From Dehalococcoidia bacterium UBA2588 (GTDB lineage Bacteria; Chloroflexota; Dehalococcoidia; Lucifugimonadales; UBA3495), in contig DDKW01000029.1 of assembly GCA_002339805.1 (NCBI GenBank), forward strand, positions 1 to 18,645: a stretch of 18,645 nt of DNA. The letters are read 5' to 3'. The position numbers and the translations under genes are program-made. Positions 1 through 5,808 of the stretch are shown piece by piece. The notes under the pieces were generated by a model. The model saw only the letters and a program-made list of their open reading frames with translations, was not told the origin of the DNA and searched no databases. Each line of letters begins with the position of its first letter. The first letter of the stretch is position 1.

Positions 1-507
1 TGAGAACGGCTTGCGTTCTTTCCAGCTCTTGATTATCAAGTCGTGTGCTTCGTTGTGACGTTCTCTCAACTCTAGAGGGATGACTCCATAGGAAAAAGCT
101 GTGTCCATGGATGTTCCTACAGGGAAACCAGATACTAATCGCCCTCCACTCAATACATCTAGCATTGCCATTTCTTCAGCTACTCGCAAAGGTGGTTGAT
201 ACAGAGCTATGCTATTTCCTAATACTATTAACGCAGAGTTGGTGGTGGTTCTGGATAATATTGATGCTAGGAGGTTTGGAGATGGCATCATGCCATAGGC
301 GTTACTGTGGTGTTCATTAACACATATACCGTCAAATCCTAATGTATCCGCATATTGGAGTTCTTCTAAGAAATCTCCGTAATATCCATTAGCTAAGTTG
401 GGGTCAAAATTTTCATTTGGCAAATCCACCCACGCGCTTTTGTGGTGATCTGTAAAATCTTTTGGAAGTCCTTGGTACGGCATTAGGTGGAAAAAACAAG
501 TTTTCAT
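1..507 (-). CDS. Luciferase-like FMN-dependent monooxygenase, 5' part (runs off the window)
   Basis: The first 169 residues of a bacterial luciferase-family (TIM-barrel) flavin monooxygenase, which uses reduced flavin and O2 to oxidise an organic substrate in the cytoplasm. Visible family features are a barrel-start strand with a GFDG-x-C-V-NEHH motif (residues 58-67), then a Y-Q-P-P-LRVAEE-x-AMLD-x-LS-GGRL-x-x-GF-x-x-G block (103-131) that is very typical of these enzymes. The reading frame is open to base 1, so the C-terminal half lies outside the window. The ATG at 507 is preceded by a weak AAGGG about 8 nt upstream. It follows the alpha/beta hydrolase gene on the same strand with a 67-nt gap, suggesting a shared catabolic role. 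The substrate cannot be told from sequence; such enzymes are numerous in SAR202-type bacteria (known from the literature, not shown here). Confidence 0.88.
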   Translation of the reverse strand, partial: MKTCFFHLMPYQGLPKDFTDHHKSAWVDLPNENFDPNLANGYYGDFLEELQYADTLGFDGICVNEHHSNAYGMMPSPNLLASILSRTTTNSALIVLGNSIALYQPPLRVAEEMAMLDVLSGGRLVSGFPVGTSMDTAFSYGVIPLELRERHNEAHDLIIKSWKERKPFS

Positions 508-523
508 TTTTAGACCCTTTATT

Positions 524-538
524 TAACTTAGTAAGTTA
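524..538. promoter_or_regulatory. 15-bp perfect dyad upstream of the monooxygenase gene
   Basis: TAACTTA-G-TAAGTTA is a perfect inverted repeat with a one-base centre. It lies 17-31 nt before the monooxygenase start, between a TATTAT box (550-545 on the minus strand) and the ribosome site. Its position would suit a repressor operator, but the region is AT-rich and no regulator is encoded nearby, so this is inference. Confidence 0.3.
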
Positions 539-574
539 GGTTACATAATACCTGAAAGATTTTTAATATTAAAG

Positions 575-1408
575 TTAATCTAAGAATTTTAATAATTCTT
601 GAATAAACTCCGTAGGATTATCTTCAAACACGGTATGAGTAGCATTATTGATACCTACAGTTCTTGAATATGGGAAATGTTGCACCATCTGCTGCGCTAC
701 TTCTTCGGATAATATATCTGATTGGAGACCTCTAAATATCATTGTCGGGCAAGTGATTTTAGGTATATCGCCCCATAAATCTAAAGGTTGTATGTTTGAA
801 CCCGTTTTCCTCTGATCTCGGATAGCAGGATCATAGGTCCAAATATAAGTGCCATTATCTGTGATTTTAGTTGCATATGTAGCTCGTCTAAGAAGAGTAT
901 CATTAGATGCGAATGGAGAACTTTTTTTGAGATGGTTAATAATTTCTGATATGGAAGTAAATTCTATCGGACCATTAGCCATCTCATCGCCTATTCGTTC
1001 ACTCCCTACAGAATCAATTTTGGGGCCTATATCTATTATTCCTAGTTTGATCAATTTGTCTGGATGCTGCGATGCAAAATACATGCTATTTCGCCCTCCC
1101 ATTGAATGGCCAATTAAAATAAAATGATCTATGTTTAATGATTCTGTTAATTTGAGCAGGTCATTTGAATAGGCTTCAATGGAGTAGTCTTGGACAGGCG
1201 ACCAATCACTAGATCCACGTCCTCTTTGGTCTAGTGCGATCACATGATACTTATCTAGGAGCGCTTGAGATACTTCATCCCAAGAATGTGCGTGTCCTCT
1301 CAATCCATGTAACAATATCACCGTTGGATTCGTTGGAGAGCCCCATTCAAGGTAATGTAACTCTAGGTCACCGAGATTTAAGTACTTGTCTATGTACGTA
1401 TTACTCAA
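575..1408 (-). CDS. Alpha/beta-fold hydrolase
   Basis: A 277-residue cytoplasmic serine hydrolase of the alpha/beta fold, of the size usual for haloperoxidase/epoxide-hydrolase/C-C-hydrolase-like members. An HGLRG oxyanion-hole motif lies at 34-38 and a D-x-RG-x-G-x-S motif at 60-67. The nucleophile elbow is GHSMGG with Ser102. The probable acid is Asp231 (GLQSD) and the probable base is His258 (NATH). All three catalytic residues are in the expected order and spacing. The start is a TTG at 1408, chosen because AGGAG lies at 1420-1416, 7 nt upstream, and no in-frame ATG precedes the first beta strand. It lies between an enoyl-CoA hydratase-like gene and a flavin monooxygenase gene on the same strand, suggesting hydrolysis of an ester, lactone or ring-cleavage product in one degradative route. 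The substrate is unknown. Confidence 0.88.
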   Translation of the reverse strand: MSNTYIDKYLNLGDLELHYLEWGSPTNPTVILLHGLRGHAHSWDEVSQALLDKYHVIALDQRGRGSSDWSPVQDYSIEAYSNDLLKLTESLNIDHFILIGHSMGGRNSMYFASQHPDKLIKLGIIDIGPKIDSVGSERIGDEMANGPIEFTSISEIINHLKKSSPFASNDTLLRRATYATKITDNGTYIWTYDPAIRDQRKTGSNIQPLDLWGDIPKITCPTMIFRGLQSDILSEEVAQQMVQHFPYSRTVGINNATHTVFEDNPTEFIQELLKFLD

Positions 1409-1581
1409 AAAAATTCTCCTGCTTTGATTTGGTATCTGGTGGTCATGGTTTTACTTTTTAAATTAAATTGCTTTAAGTTGTTGAGCAGTGAGGATTGAAT
1501 TTGTAAGAACTTTTGATCAGGTCTACACAATGTCTTAATGGATATACAAGTAACTTCTAGATCAAAAGGGATTATTCAATT

Positions 1582-2358
1582 TTATTTTACTTTCCATACA
1601 GGCTTTCTTTTTTCAGCAAAAGCTTTAGGTCCTTCTTTTGAATCCTCAGTCCGCAAGATTTCATCATATTTATCATGCGCCATTGAAGCTATGCTAGGTA
1701 TATCCATGTCCAATCCTCGGATTGCTAACTCTTTGAATGCTTGCACAGCTAATGGTGCATTCTCTGCAATTTGAGTTGCATATTTGAGAGCTTCCTCTAA
1801 CACTTGATCTTGGGGTACTACTTTATTTATGAAACCCATATCGTAGGCTCTTTGCGCACTTACCGGCTGAGCTGTTAATACAAGCTCCATGACTGCTGAT
1901 AAAGGCATATGCTTTGGTAATATGGTCCCGAATGGCGGGAGAAGGCTCCATTTCGTTTCTGATATACCTAGTTGAGCATCTTCAGATGCTACTCGTAGGT
2001 CGCACATTTGCGCTATGGACCAGCCGCCTGCTAGTGCATATCCATTTACTGCAGCTACTAGAGGTTTGTACGTGCTTGGCCATAAATAAGGACTTTCTTT
2101 TGTCATGCTATGTCCTGCTTCTGCTTGCACCCCGTCAGCATTATCCTGAGCGCGTTCTTTAAGGTCTCTACCGGCGCAGAAAGCGCGACCACTACCTGTG
2201 ATTACTCCTACATAAGTGTCCTTATCAGAATCAATTGTATTAATGGCTTCTGATAGTTCTGCTCGAAGTTGTCGGTTTATTGAATTCAATGCTTCTGGCC
2301 TATTTAATGTTATGGTTACTATATGGTCTTTTTTATCATAAATGATGGTCTCTGGCAT
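1582..2358 (-). CDS. Enoyl-CoA hydratase/isomerase family protein
   Basis: A 258-residue crotonase-fold protein, the standard length for the family, acting on acyl-CoA substrates in the cytoplasm. It starts with the usual I-x-I-T-LNRPEALNS strand-helix (15-26). The oxyanion-hole loops are GSGRAFCAGRDL (55-66) and AAVNGYALAGG (102-112). The second catalytic glutamate of hydratases is kept (Glu134 in ISETKW). The position of the first (GGCE-L in rat hydratase) is Ser114 here (GGWSIAQ), so simple syn-hydration in the classical way is doubtful. An isomerase, hydrolase or dehydratase role is equally possible. The ATG at 2358 has AGGAG 8 nt upstream. It heads a same-strand series with the alpha/beta hydrolase and flavin monooxygenase genes, though the 173-nt gap to the next gene may hold another promoter. 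Confidence 0.88.
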   Translation of the reverse strand: MPETIIYDKKDHIVTITLNRPEALNSINRQLRAELSEAINTIDSDKDTYVGVITGSGRAFCAGRDLKERAQDNADGVQAEAGHSMTKESPYLWPSTYKPLVAAVNGYALAGGWSIAQMCDLRVASEDAQLGISETKWSLLPPFGTILPKHMPLSAVMELVLTAQPVSAQRAYDMGFINKVVPQDQVLEEALKYATQIAENAPLAVQAFKELAIRGLDMDIPSIASMAHDKYDEILRTEDSKEGPKAFAEKRKPVWKVK

Positions 2359-2483
2359 GCTAGTTGCTCCTAATTTTAATTTGCTAATCCGTATGGAAAC
2401 TCCTTACAGTAAACTCATGGTAATGGTTGTAAATTAGTTTCTATAATTACTTTATATTTCATGTACCACTCTATGTTAATGTG

Positions 2484-2489
2484 ATTATA
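2484..2489 (-). promoter_or_regulatory. Possible -10 box for the enoyl-CoA hydratase gene
   Basis: A perfect TATAAT reads on the minus strand here, about 125 nt before the hydratase start. No convincing -35 hexamer sits 16-18 nt upstream, so this is a weak proposal in an AT-rich gap. Confidence 0.25.
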
Positions 2490-2507
2490 TTAAATATGGT
2501 ATCAGGG

Positions 2508-2527
2508 ACTCGCTTCAATAGCGAAGT
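2508..2527 (-). terminator. Weak hairpin after the HIT gene
   Basis: A 5-bp core (TCGCT with AGCGA, loop TCAAT) is extended by two pairs across a one-base bulge. It sits 9-28 nt beyond the HIT stop codon on the minus strand. There is no run of U after it, so it is only a candidate end of the hydrolase-HIT operon. Confidence 0.3.
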
Positions 2528-2535
2528 TTCAGTAT

Positions 2536-2862
2536 TTAAGCATATGGTCCCAGGTCTCGTCCACCTATAACATGTAAGTGACCGTGATGTTGGCTCTGCA
2601 GGCCGTGGCCACCAAAATTGGATAGTATTCTGAAACCTTCTGGACAGTACATACAGCCAAAGTCTGCCGCTACAGTACTCATTTTATTCATAATGGGGCT
2701 ATCCCACAACTCTAATTGGCTGTGATGTTTCCTTGGTATAACCAATAACATTATCGGCACCCAGGTTAGTTTATTTACGATTACCATTACTTCGTCATCT
2801 AAGTATCGGAATTTAGCTGGTTCGGTGCCCGCACTTATCCTACAAAACACACAATCTTGCAT
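2536..2862 (-). CDS. HIT family nucleotide-binding hydrolase
   Basis: A 108-residue histidine-triad protein, typical for the Hint/HIT branch, which hydrolyses nucleoside phosphoramidates or dinucleotides. It begins with the CVFCRIS motif (Cys4 and Cys7, a possible metal site). It carries the strand-helix NKLTWVPIMLLVIPRKHH (30-47) and ends in the triad H93-G-H95-L-H97-V followed by GGRDLGPY. The middle histidine of the triad is the expected nucleophile. The start lies 2 nt after the stop of the metallo-hydrolase gene, and its GGAG ribosome site falls inside that gene's last codons, so the two are almost surely co-transcribed and perhaps translationally coupled. The physiological substrate is unknown. 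Confidence 0.9.
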   Translation of the reverse strand: MQDCVFCRISAGTEPAKFRYLDDEVMVIVNKLTWVPIMLLVIPRKHHSQLELWDSPIMNKMSTVAADFGCMYCPEGFRILSNFGGHGLQSQHHGHLHVIGGRDLGPYA

Positions 2863-2864
2863 AA

Positions 2865-3710
2865 TTATTTTTCTCCATTGTAAGGTGAGATATACATACG
2901 GCCCTGTTCATCTCTTGTTATGAAACCCAAAGCAGTATTTTCCGAATGGCCAAAACTTATGAGCCATTGTTCAGACTCTGCTATAGGAAGCCACTGGTTT
3001 TTGGCTGTTACGGTTTCTAAAGGATTTATATCAAAGGATGTTACGTAATTGCTTGGAAGGTGGTGTTCTGTTGGCAATACATCCCCCAGAGTAGCAAATG
3101 TACGGTCTTGTGTGCTAAATCGGACAATTTGGTGCCCTGATGTATGACCTCCTGTCAGGTGAATATTCAGATCTGGTAAAAGTTCAACATCTCCATTGAT
3201 CAATTCTAGTTGCTGTTTATCGTAAAGAGGCATAAAGTCTTGTTCGTTGTATGCGTTACGTGTTCGGTCATTAAGTATCGTTGCTTCATCCCAGTCCTTT
3301 TTTTGTATTAAGTGAGTTGCATTCGGAAAAACGTTATATAACCCCCCATCATCATTATAGGCGGTGCAGCCTCCGACGTGGTCAAAATGCAAATGTGTAA
3401 TTACGACGTAATCAATGTCACTTGGATCTACGTTTATGCTTTTTAGATTGTCCACTAGATTGCCGGAGTTGGCGCTAAATCTACTTTTTATATTGTCTGT
3501 TAGTTTAGTGCCTATTCCTGTGTCAATAAGGATGGTTTTATTAAGGTGTTTTATCAAAATACAATTGAGTGCTATGTTAATACAGTTTTGTGGGTCAGGC
3601 GTAATTTTGTTTGACCATATGGCTTTAGGAACTACACCGAAGATTGCTCCGCCGTCCATTTTGAAGCTACCGTCACTTACTACGTAGATTTCCGAGTTTC
3701 CAAATTGCAT
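2865..3710 (-). CDS. Metallo-beta-lactamase-fold hydrolase (lactonase/MPH-like)
   Basis: A 281-residue binuclear zinc hydrolase. The metal-binding signature HLHFDH is at 106-111 (His106, His108, Asp110, His111). Later ligands are His189 (GGHTSGH), Asp210 (LGD) and His255 (FGHS). A full-length set like this, with the GHTSGHQ and LGDVLPT blocks, matches the AHL-lactonase/methyl-parathion-hydrolase-like branch rather than true beta-lactamases or glyoxalase II. No signal peptide is seen, so it should be cytoplasmic. It is the first gene of an operon with the HIT gene. No ribosome site precedes the ATG at 3710, and a good promoter ends only 6 nt before it, pointing to a leaderless mRNA. The natural substrate (lactone, ester or phosphotriester) is not identifiable. 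Confidence 0.9.
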   Translation of the reverse strand: MQFGNSEIYVVSDGSFKMDGGAIFGVVPKAIWSNKITPDPQNCINIALNCILIKHLNKTILIDTGIGTKLTDNIKSRFSANSGNLVDNLKSINVDPSDIDYVVITHLHFDHVGGCTAYNDDGGLYNVFPNATHLIQKKDWDEATILNDRTRNAYNEQDFMPLYDKQQLELINGDVELLPDLNIHLTGGHTSGHQIVRFSTQDRTFATLGDVLPTEHHLPSNYVTSFDINPLETVTAKNQWLPIAESEQWLISFGHSENTALGFITRDEQGRMYISPYNGEK

Positions 3711-3716
3711 AGCTCG

Positions 3717-3744
3717 AATATATCATTTTGACTATTGTTGTCAA
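3717..3744 (-). promoter_or_regulatory. Sigma-70-type promoter of the metallo-hydrolase-HIT operon
   Basis: On the minus strand, TTGACA (3744-3739), a 16-nt spacer and TATATT (3722-3717) form a near-consensus promoter. Transcription would begin about 6-7 nt further on, at or next to the A of the ATG at 3710. The -35 and spacer overlap a TTTGAC-N7-GTCAAA inverted repeat (3727-3745). Confidence 0.6.
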
Positions 3745-3763
3745 ATTTATTTGCATAGGGGAA

Positions 3764-3772
3764 TGCTATAAT
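3764..3772 (+). promoter_or_regulatory. Extended -10 promoter for the MoaB/MogA-type gene
   Basis: TGC-TATAAT is a perfect extended -10 element, which can work without a -35 hexamer; none is found at 17 nt spacing. The expected start of transcription is near 3779, giving a leader of only about 23 nt. It points away from the metallo-hydrolase promoter in the same 91-nt gap. Confidence 0.55.
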
Positions 3773-3801
3773 GACATATCTAAACATGAGTGAGTATGTA
3801 G

Positions 3802-4293
3802 ATGATTAGAGTTGCAGTTTTAACCGTGAGTACTTCTGGGTCAAAAGGCGGTCGAGATGATTTGTCTGGTCCAAAGATAATTGAAGTCTTGGATGATTCT
3901 GAATATGAGCAAGTGAAATATGGAATAGTCGAAGATGATATAGATAAGATATCCGATATATTGTGTGAATGGAGTGATGGCGGAAGTGTAGATATTATTG
4001 TCACGACCGGCGGCACAGGGGTTGCTAGGTCAGACGTTACACCTGATGCTTGTTTGAGAATAATTGATAGAGAAGTTCCAGGAATGAGCGAAGCTATCCG
4101 TAGTCATTCTTTATCATTCACTCCAATGGCAATGTTGAGTAGATCCATTGTTGGCATTAGGAAATGTACATTGATAATTACGTTGCCTGGGAGTCCCAAA
4201 GCAATCGATCAATGTTTAGAGGTTGTTAAGCCGGTATTGCCACATGTAGTTGAATTATTAAATACAGACCAAATGTATAACCATCCAAATTAA
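3802..4293 (+). CDS. moaB: Molybdenum cofactor biosynthesis protein, MoaB/MogA family
   Basis: A 163-residue protein of the MogA/MoaB family, which adenylylates molybdopterin before molybdenum insertion. The TTGGTG nucleotide/pterin loop is at 68-73, followed by ARSDVTPDA (75-83) with the conserved Asp78. A PGMSEAIR motif is at 93-100 and LPGSP at 128-132. The length matches stand-alone MogA/MoaB proteins. The ATG at 3802 was chosen because the frame has a stop codon just upstream (3799). No clear Shine-Dalgarno is present. A seven-codon ORF (3786-3809) overlaps the start in another frame. No other molybdenum cofactor gene is in the window, so the pathway must be completed elsewhere. It is 22 nt ahead of a small unknown gene and probably shares its mRNA. 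Whether it is functionally MogA (adenylyl transfer) or MoaB cannot be settled from sequence alone. Confidence 0.88.
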   Translation: MIRVAVLTVSTSGSKGGRDDLSGPKIIEVLDDSEYEQVKYGIVEDDIDKISDILCEWSDGGSVDIIVTTGGTGVARSDVTPDACLRIIDREVPGMSEAIRSHSLSFTPMAMLSRSIVGIRKCTLIITLPGSPKAIDQCLEVVKPVLPHVVELLNTDQMYNHPN

Positions 4294-4315
4294 GTATCAA
4301 TTAAGGAGTTTAGAA

Positions 4316-4657
4316 ATGGCTACAGATCAGAATGAAGAACCCGTTTACTGGCCTAGAGTTAAGCAGATATTAGAAGATATCATGGAGCGTTGGACCACCA
4401 AATGGGGTAGAGATGCTTATCCAGGAATTCATGAATATTATTGGGAAACGGCTAAAGATTTACAAGAGTCGGTTTTGAGTGGGTTCAGATCTATTGAGCC
4501 TGGGGTGCCTGGTAGAGAAACTCATTTGGTCAAATCTCTTGCAAGAGGGTGTGGTACATTCGGTAGGATGCCATTACGAGGCCCATTTGTTAAGAAAGAC
4601 CAGATCGAAGAGATTGTCAGGTGGATCGATTCAGGTATGCCAGAAGGTCCAGAGTAG
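4316..4657 (+). CDS. 113-aa protein with a cytochrome-c-like C-terminus, no heme motif
   Basis: Not recognised as a named family. It is a 113-residue soluble protein with an AAGGAG ribosome site about 8 nt before the ATG and a 22-nt gap from the MoaB/MogA-type gene, so it is a real, probably co-transcribed gene. The first 60 residues are acidic and rich in Trp and Tyr (WPRVKQ, WTTKWG, YYWET). The tail (79-113) reads like the end of a planctomycete-type cytochrome c domain: RMP, then RGPF, then EEIVRWIDSGMPEGPE. There is no C-x-x-C-H anywhere and no signal peptide or membrane segment, so it cannot bind c-type heme covalently. It may be a small cytosolic or regulatory relative; no function is claimed. 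A strong hairpin follows directly. Confidence 0.75.
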   Translation: MATDQNEEPVYWPRVKQILEDIMERWTTKWGRDAYPGIHEYYWETAKDLQESVLSGFRSIEPGVPGRETHLVKSLARGCGTFGRMPLRGPFVKKDQIEEIVRWIDSGMPEGPE

Positions 4658-4661
4658 CAAA

Positions 4662-4689
4662 AGAGGTTCTCTTACTCAAGAGAACCTCT
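4662..4689. terminator. Bidirectional hairpin between convergent genes
   Basis: A perfect 12-bp stem (AGAGGTTCTCTT with AAGAGAACCTCT) around an ACTC tetraloop lies 5 nt after the small plus-strand gene and 28 nt beyond the NHL gene on the minus strand. Minus-strand transcripts have only a short UUU after it and plus-strand ones none. Its position between two converging stops makes termination its likely job. Confidence 0.75.
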
Positions 4690-4717
4690 AAAACTTAGCG
4701 CTAATTTAATTGTATTA

Positions 4718-5734
4718 TTAAACTTCTGCTGCAAATGCTGCTATGGGGTCAGAATGTTTTTGATAGACTTGAATTCTTCCTCTAGTAGAGTCTGAAATCA
4801 TTATCTTGCCATCAGCATTTACTTTTACTGCATCTGGATGAGCCAGCCTAGTTTCGTAGTCTGGATCAATAGAGTACGCAAGTGCTCTCTGACGTATCAT
4901 ATCTTGGTTGGACATGAGTTTGTCTTTGCCCCAGCCTGAAAGTTTGTGGTCTCCTAAAAACTGTGCGATATATCTACCATCAGGAGCGAAAGACTGTACT
5001 CGGTTGTTCATCCAGTCACATACGTATATATCGCCTTGAGCATCTACCCCGATGCCTGTAGGTCTGTTGAATTTACCATAACTGTCTCCACTGGATCCAA
5101 ATGAGAGTTGCCAGGTTCCTTCAGTATCGAATCCTTGGACTCGGTCGTTTCTCCAGTCGGTCACATAAATAATGCCGTCAGCTGAAGCTGCTATACCCCA
5201 AGGCATATTAAATTGCCCTGTATCAGTACCGAACCCTCCAAATTGACCTTTATAAGAACCGTCTAGTCCAAAAATCTGAACCCTATGGTTTTTACTGTCA
5301 ACTACATATGCGGAGTCTCCTGATATCGTTATGCCTGTAGGACCTGAAAGTTCTCCGTCACCAGACCCTGAGTTTCCCCAAGTACCGATGTAATCGCCAT
5401 CAGTGTCGTAAATGGTTATTCTGTTTAGATATTCGTCGGTTATATAGAGTTGATCGTCGGAGTCTATTGCGATACCTGCGGGCCAGACCCATTGCCCTTC
5501 TCCTTCTCCGTAGGTCCCGAATTCAGTGATGTATTGCTCGTCTAATGTAGCGACTGTGATATGAATCCCGTCATTACGACTCTCGTATGATCGATTGAGT
5601 ACGTATAACGTATCATCGGAACTACACACGAAATCTACAGGATTTCTGAATCCTGTTCCAGCAAACTCATTTCTTCCTACTGAATGAGAGTAGGAGTAGG
5701 TACGGTCACTTATTCCAAAAAGATGTACACTCAT
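4718..5734 (-). CDS. NHL-repeat beta-propeller protein
   Basis: A 338-residue protein built from about six NHL repeats, each with the pattern G-x-F/L-x-x-P-x-GI-x-x-x-x-x-x-x-x-Y-V-x-D-x-x-N-x-R-V-Q. Blades are near residues 30-60, 80-112, 128-158, 173-205, 219-252 and 298-325. It should fold as a six-bladed beta propeller used for binding partners or ligands. Between blades five and six there is an insertion (about 262-297) rich in charged residues. No signal peptide or membrane segment is visible, unlike many bacterial NHL proteins. The ATG at 5734 has AAAGG 8 nt upstream. It lies downstream of the DUF1800-DUF1501 genes on the same strand but beyond a 14-bp hairpin. The ligand or partner is unknown. 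Confidence 0.85.
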   Translation of the reverse strand: MSVHLFGISDRTYSYSHSVGRNEFAGTGFRNPVDFVCSSDDTLYVLNRSYESRNDGIHITVATLDEQYITEFGTYGEGEGQWVWPAGIAIDSDDQLYITDEYLNRITIYDTDGDYIGTWGNSGSGDGELSGPTGITISGDSAYVVDSKNHRVQIFGLDGSYKGQFGGFGTDTGQFNMPWGIAASADGIIYVTDWRNDRVQGFDTEGTWQLSFGSSGDSYGKFNRPTGIGVDAQGDIYVCDWMNNRVQSFAPDGRYIAQFLGDHKLSGWGKDKLMSNQDMIRQRALAYSIDPDYETRLAHPDAVKVNADGKIMISDSTRGRIQVYQKHSDPIAAFAAEV

Positions 5735-5765
5735 TTCTCTTACCTTTCTCTCTTAAAATTATTGT

Positions 5766-5797
5766 TATCTTAGAGTGGACTTATCCACTCTAAGATA
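5766..5797 (-). terminator. 14-bp perfect hairpin after the DUF1501 gene
   Basis: TATCTTAGAGTGGA pairs fully with TCCACTCTAAGATA around a CTTA tetraloop. It lies 12 nt beyond the DUF1501 stop and 31 nt before the NHL start, on the transcribed minus strand. No U-run follows at once (ACAAUAAUUUU), so it may terminate partly or protect the 3' end of the upstream message. Confidence 0.7.
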
Positions 5798-5808
5798 TAA
5801 GTTACTAT

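Noticed and set aside
1510..1568. Inverted repeat CTTTTGATC ... GATCAAAAG between the crotonase and hydrolase genes
   Set aside because: Nine-bp arms are 41 nt apart in AT-rich DNA; too loose for a terminator and no second copy was seen.
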